Shown here piece after piece: positions 59,839-64,000 of a DNA stretch of 64,000 bases; within the stretch, counting starts at the first letter, position 1, and every line of letters begins with the position of its first letter. The position numbers and the translations under genes are program-made. The notes below the pieces were generated by a model, which searched no databases, had not been told where the DNA came from, and worked only from the letters and a program-made list of their open reading frames with translations. Source of the DNA: CAWBVG01 sp963792175 (GTDB lineage Bacteria; Acidobacteriota; Vicinamibacteria; Vicinamibacterales; CAVVIG01); assembly GCA_963792175.1 (NCBI GenBank), contig CAWBVG010000024.1:1-64000 (forward strand). The letters run 5' to 3'.

Positions 59839-61020
59839 TTATTGGGCGGCGACGCCGGGCACGATTCTCGGTGTCAGAAGAATGACCAGCTCGATGCGTT
59901 TGCGTGTCACGACCGTTGCGCGCCCCAGCCAGCCGCCGGTGATGCCGACGCGCTTTCGTTCCCGCGTCTCGCGATCGTGCGTGAACCCGGACAGCGCCAG
60001 CGTCTCGCCGTCGACCATGCGCGCAATCACGTCGGCCTCCGCGACGGGCGGCGCTTTCACGATCGGGGTCAGGCTCAGCGTAATGGCCTCCGGCGCAATC
60101 TGCGGCGTGACGCTGAGCGTCAGGCTGTCGGTCCGCACAATCGCCGGTTCGTTGTTGAGCGTGAGCAGGCGCAGATGCGCCAGTTCGTACACCTTGCCTT
60201 GCGCGGCGAGCGATGCCAGCAGCCGGGTCACGTTGGTGACGCGCAGCCCGGTCAGCGACGTCCGTACCGGCGGCCGCTGGCCCGGGACGAACTCGCCCAC
60301 CTGTCCGGCGGCAACCGCGCTCCAGTCGACACCCGCGGCCTTTTCGTCGTTCAGCTCCACCTCGACGACACGCGCCTCGATCTCCACTTGTCGCAGCACG
60401 CGGTCATGCACAGCGTCGAGATAGACCGAGACTCGCTCCAGGCGCTCGGGAAAGTCGGTCACCTGCAGCAGGCCCGCCGTCCGATCAAGATTGAAGGCGG
60501 CGTGCTCGGACAGCATCGTCCGGATCCCGTTGCCAAGGTCCGCGAAGACGTCGGTCTTCGTCGAGCTCGAGACCGTGGCGGCGCTGCGTCCGCCATTGTC
60601 GCCACCGACCGTGGCGGTGGCGGTGCGCTCGGTCGCAGCGTAGTTGACGTCGAAGATCCGCGTTTCCGGCGCGCGCGCGAACACCCGGATGAAGGATCCA
60701 TCGACGGAATACTGCAGGCCGAGCGGCGGCAGGATCAGGGACAGCGCTTGCCGCACTGTCACGTTCTTCAGCTCGCCGATGAACGTCCCCGAAATCGACG
60801 GGTCGGGCACGATGCTGAGATTCGTGCCTCGAACGAGCAGGAGGAGCAGCTCGCGGACCGCGACCGGTTGCGCGAAGGTCAGCGTGAACGTCCGATTATC
60901 GAGGTCCGCGGCGAGCGTGTGCTCGTCGAGTTGCGTGAGCGGCAGGACCGGCATCGGCCGCGGCGGCGGCTGGGCGGCGGCGGTTCCTGCCGCCAGCACG
61001 AACCAACTGATGGCCAACAT
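59839..61020 (-). CDS. Secretin of the pilus/type II secretion system (MshL/PilQ-like)
   Basis: Secretins form the outer membrane ring through which pili or exoproteins pass. The 393-residue protein starts at ATG 61020 with a signal peptide (MLAISWFVLAAGTAAAQPPP). It then has an STN-like N0 domain (LLLLLVRGTNLSIVPDPSIS) and the secretin core with VEIEARVVEVELNDEKAAGV, SVTPQIAPEAITLSLTPIV and the end motif KRIELVILLTPRIV. It is shorter than MshL or PilQ, with few N-domains. The longer open frame upstream has no homology. The RBS is weak and a GTG at 61041 is an alternative start. Confidence 0.9.
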   Translation of the reverse strand: MLAISWFVLAAGTAAAQPPPRPMPVLPLTQLDEHTLAADLDNRTFTLTFAQPVAVRELLLLLVRGTNLSIVPDPSISGTFIGELKNVTVRQALSLILPPLGLQYSVDGSFIRVFARAPETRIFDVNYAATERTATATVGGDNGGRSAATVSSSTKTDVFADLGNGIRTMLSEHAAFNLDRTAGLLQVTDFPERLERVSVYLDAVHDRVLRQVEIEARVVEVELNDEKAAGVDWSAVAAGQVGEFVPGQRPPVRTSLTGLRVTNVTRLLASLAAQGKVYELAHLRLLTLNNEPAIVRTDSLTLSVTPQIAPEAITLSLTPIVKAPPVAEADVIARMVDGETLALSGFTHDRETRERKRVGITGGWLGRATVVTRKRIELVILLTPRIVPGVAAQ

Positions 61021-61115
61021 GCGCAGAGACACGCATTCCACGTCCACAATTTCGGATCGGACCGACGTTTTCGTTAGAGGCGTGAAGAAGTGTGCAGAAC
61101 CGCACACCGATCCCG

Positions 61116-61626
61116 TTAGCTGGACGGTGGTATGTCGACCACTCCGGGCGGGAGCTTTTTCTTGAACATCACGCCACCGAGCAGGCCGCCAATGGTGGAG
61201 AAGATGGCGCCGAGAAAGCACCAGACCATCAGCGATACGGCCTTCGCGACGACGAGGAACGCAAGGGTCGGCGGGCCACGGCGGCTCACGCGATCGAGCA
61301 TGTCGCGGAGATCCGGCGGCATCGATCCGGCCATGTCGAGAGCGCGCTGCGCGAGCTCGCGATAAAAGGGGCCGACGATCAAATCGAGTGGCAGCGAAAC
61401 CACGACCGTGACGACCGCGCCGAAGAGGCCCGCCAGCAGGCCGGCCAGCGCGGCGTCGCCCGGTTCGATCGGCGTCGATTGATTCTGCTGGAACACATAC
61501 GCCGCGACGACGCCACCGCCGACGACCCACAGGCAGCAGCAGGCATTCCCGACGTTGACGATCGGCAGCGCCGACAGCACGCCCATCACCAGACCGCCGA
61601 CGAGCGCCGGCTGCGTGTAGCTGGGC

Positions 61627-61637
<11 letters not shown>
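61116..61637 (-). CDS. Small membrane protein of unknown function
   Basis: The protein has about four hydrophobic helices, including NACCCLWVVGGGVVAAYVF with three adjacent cysteines, LAGLLAGLFGAVVTVVVSL and LSLMVWCFLGAIFSTIGGLL-type stretches. It has a basic KKKLPPG tail. Homology-like sequence (TTKPSYTQPALVGGLVMGVL) extends upstream of the first normal start codon (GTG about 61589). The most complete reading begins at ATT 61637, overlapping the previous gene by 11 bases and giving 173 residues. A rare ATT start is possible but unproven; the safe version is 157 residues from 61589. Function unknown. Confidence 0.65.
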
Positions 61638-62940
<1,303 letters not shown>

Positions 62941-62967
62941 GAATTGCGCATCATAGCGCTATCGCGT

Positions 62968-63089
62968 TTCAGCTGTCAGCTCTCGGCGCTCGTAACGGGG
63001 GTCGGATACAGTATCCGACCCCGTCGGCTTTCAGCGGGAGCCATCACGTGCGTTAAGCTGAAAGCTGAGAGCTGACAGCCGAGAGCTGA
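62968..63089. repeat. Inverted AGCTGAN heptad array with a central palindrome
   Basis: Outer arms of AGCTGAN-type heptads (62968-62985 and 63055-63089, inverted) flank a perfect palindrome with arms GGGGTCGGATAC and GTATCCGACCCC (62998-63022) around one base. It fills the divergent gap between inositol-phosphate synthase and the methyltransferase, so any promoter for either gene must lie within or beside it. Confidence 0.82.
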
Positions 63090-63094
63090 TCGAG

Positions 63095-63655
63095 ATGTTT
63101 CTGAAACGCGACGACCCGCACCTCCTCATCGTCGGCATGACCGGCGTGAAAATGGGCGACCGCTTCGTGCAGATCGGGTGCGCGCATGGCGGACGCCTGG
63201 CCGCGGTCGCCGGCAAGGTCGGCTTGTCCGGTCGCGCGGTCCTCGTCGCGCCGGACGAGGCGGCCGCGGAGCGAGGGCGAAAAGGCGCCGAGAACGCCGG
63301 TGTGCTGATCGAGATCGAGACGGCGCCTCCGACGCGCCTGCCGCTCGATGCCGACGACTTCGACATCGCCATCGTCGACGACTCGGGCGGCCTCCTTGGT
63401 GCGTTGAACGCCGACAATCGGGCGAAGGCCGTCAACGAGGTACGGAGAATTCTCCGGCCGGCGGGACGGGCGCTGCTGATCGGTCCGGCGCCGCGCGGCG
63501 GGCTCGGAGGTCTTCTGTCGCGGGCGCCGGAAGGACCGCGTTTCGCGGACGCCGCGCAGCGCACGCTCGAGTCCCACGGCTTCAAGGCGGTGCGCACGCT
63601 CGCCGAGCGTGATGGACTGGCGTTCGTGGAAGGCACGAAACCGCGGGCAGGATAG
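63095..63655 (+). CDS. Class I SAM-dependent methyltransferase
   Basis: This 186-residue protein has a Rossmann-like SAM-binding start (VKMGDRFVQIGCAHGGRLAA; motif I GCAHGG replaces the usual GxGxG). The acidic strand-4 motif is DDFDIAIVDDSGG, and REVRRILRPAGRALLIGP-like sequence is typical of UbiE/Methyltransf_11 proteins. The substrate is unknown. The ATG at 63095 is near the end of the heptad array. The stop codon TAG (63653-63655) is supplied by a second short-period array. Confidence 0.8.
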   Translation: MFLKRDDPHLLIVGMTGVKMGDRFVQIGCAHGGRLAAVAGKVGLSGRAVLVAPDEAAAERGRKGAENAGVLIEIETAPPTRLPLDADDFDIAIVDDSGGLLGALNADNRAKAVNEVRRILRPAGRALLIGPAPRGGLGGLLSRAPEGPRFADAAQRTLESHGFKAVRTLAERDGLAFVEGTKPRAG

Positions 63656-63712
63656 GCAGGACGGGCAGGACGGAAGCTCCAGCCCTCCAGCCCATCCAGC
63701 CCGTCCCGCCCA
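63645..63712. repeat. Inverted GGCAGGACG short-period array
   Basis: The left arm has nine-base units (GGGCAGGAT, AGGCAGGAC, GGGCAGGAC). The right arm has CCAGCCCNT units and ends CCCGTCCCGCCC, inverted relative to the left. It begins inside the methyltransferase gene, carries its stop codon and ends at the stop codon of the convergent SDR gene. Confidence 0.82.
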
Positions 63713-64000
63713 TTACCGCGCACACGTCAGGTGCCGCCCGCCGTCGATCGGAATCGTCTCACCGGTCATCCAGCTCGCGCGATCGGACGCGAGAAACAGG
63801 ATCGTCTCCGCGATGTCGTCGGGATGGCCAGGCCGGCCGAGCGGATGCGTCGTCTTCGCGCGCTCGAGAAATGCGGCGTATTGCGTTTCGTCCATGCCCG
63901 AGCGGCGGTGAAGGTTGGTGACGGTCACGCCAGGGTTCACCGCGTTGACGCGCACGCCGAGCGGCGCCAGCTCGATTGCCGCGCATCGCGTCAACTGATC
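63713..64000 (-). CDS. Short-chain dehydrogenase/reductase, C-terminal part (runs off the window)
   Basis: Only about the last 95 residues are present. LTRCAAIELAPLGVRVNAVN is the conserved stretch after the catalytic YxxxK, which lies outside the window. PGVTVTNLH and PLGRPGHPDDIAETILFLAS, then MTGETIPIDGGRHL, complete a classical SDR C-terminus, as in FabG-like enzymes. The substrate is not known. The gene continues past 64000. Confidence 0.9.
   Translation of the reverse strand, partial: DQLTRCAAIELAPLGVRVNAVNPGVTVTNLHRRSGMDETQYAAFLERAKTTHPLGRPGHPDDIAETILFLASDRASWMTGETIPIDGGRHLTCAR

Noticed and set aside
61021..61530. Long N-terminal extension of the secretin
   Set aside because: The residues are Arg-rich shadow translation of the small membrane protein gene; a proper signal peptide begins at 61020.

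Overview
This is a GC-rich bacterial chromosomal segment of densely packed housekeeping genes. The gene content points to Acidobacteriota, perhaps Vicinamibacteria: small-type PurL with PurS/PurQ, MSHA-like pilus genes, a PDZ-containing histidine kinase, many overlapping ATGA/GTGA junctions, and palindromic or heptad repeats at gene ends. That assignment is inference from memory of gene families; no search was run. I see no prophage, transposase or CRISPR array.

Layout. 1-6300: a complete rRNA operon on the minus strand (16S, tRNA-Ile, tRNA-Ala, 23S, 5S, terminator) with RNase III-type processing stems and a candidate promoter. 6300-8430: tyrS and a divergent metallophosphoesterase. 8420-18760: a minus-strand purine operon read M16 peptidase, purB, purS, purQ, purL, purF, HEAT-repeat protein, purM, purN, behind a perfect -10 box. 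18780-22430: rlmN, with mtaB and purD convergent to it. 22500-24560: rpsU, a zinc-ribbon protein, a STAS-domain protein and a UbiA-family prenyltransferase. 24600-30500: a coiled-coil protein of unknown function and four GT4 glycosyltransferases in a paralogue order A-B-B'-A'. 30500-35000: an NtrC-type regulator and its membrane histidine kinase. 35100-38200: a regulatory-domain/receptor-like outer membrane protein and a secreted protein. 38340-44320: cyclase, glgC, a CocE-type hydrolase, eno and gpmA. 44400-49230: a small protein, methylmalonyl-CoA mutase, two oligopeptide-type ABC ATPases and a LolD/MacB-type ATPase. 49430-61020: type IV/MSHA pilus or type II secretion genes (DnaJ-like, PilB/GspE, a PilM/GspB-like fusion, a degenerate GGDEF protein, a TPR protein, an ExeA-like ATPase, a secretin) interrupted by acs. 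61100-64000: a membrane protein, inositol-3-phosphate synthase, a methyltransferase and a truncated SDR.

Two features of the window stand out. First, several families of short palindromic or 7-to-9-base repeats lie between genes and also inside coding sequences. They add in-frame segments to Eno, MtaB, PurQ and UbiA, encode the C-terminal tail of PurF and the signal-peptide core of its neighbour, and supply the stop codons of several genes. Second, twelve genes are broken by frameshifts, and nearly all shifts are in the same direction (one extra base). That looks like an insertion-biased sequencing artefact, although the nine shifts clustered in the CocE-type hydrolase are hard to explain by a uniform error rate.
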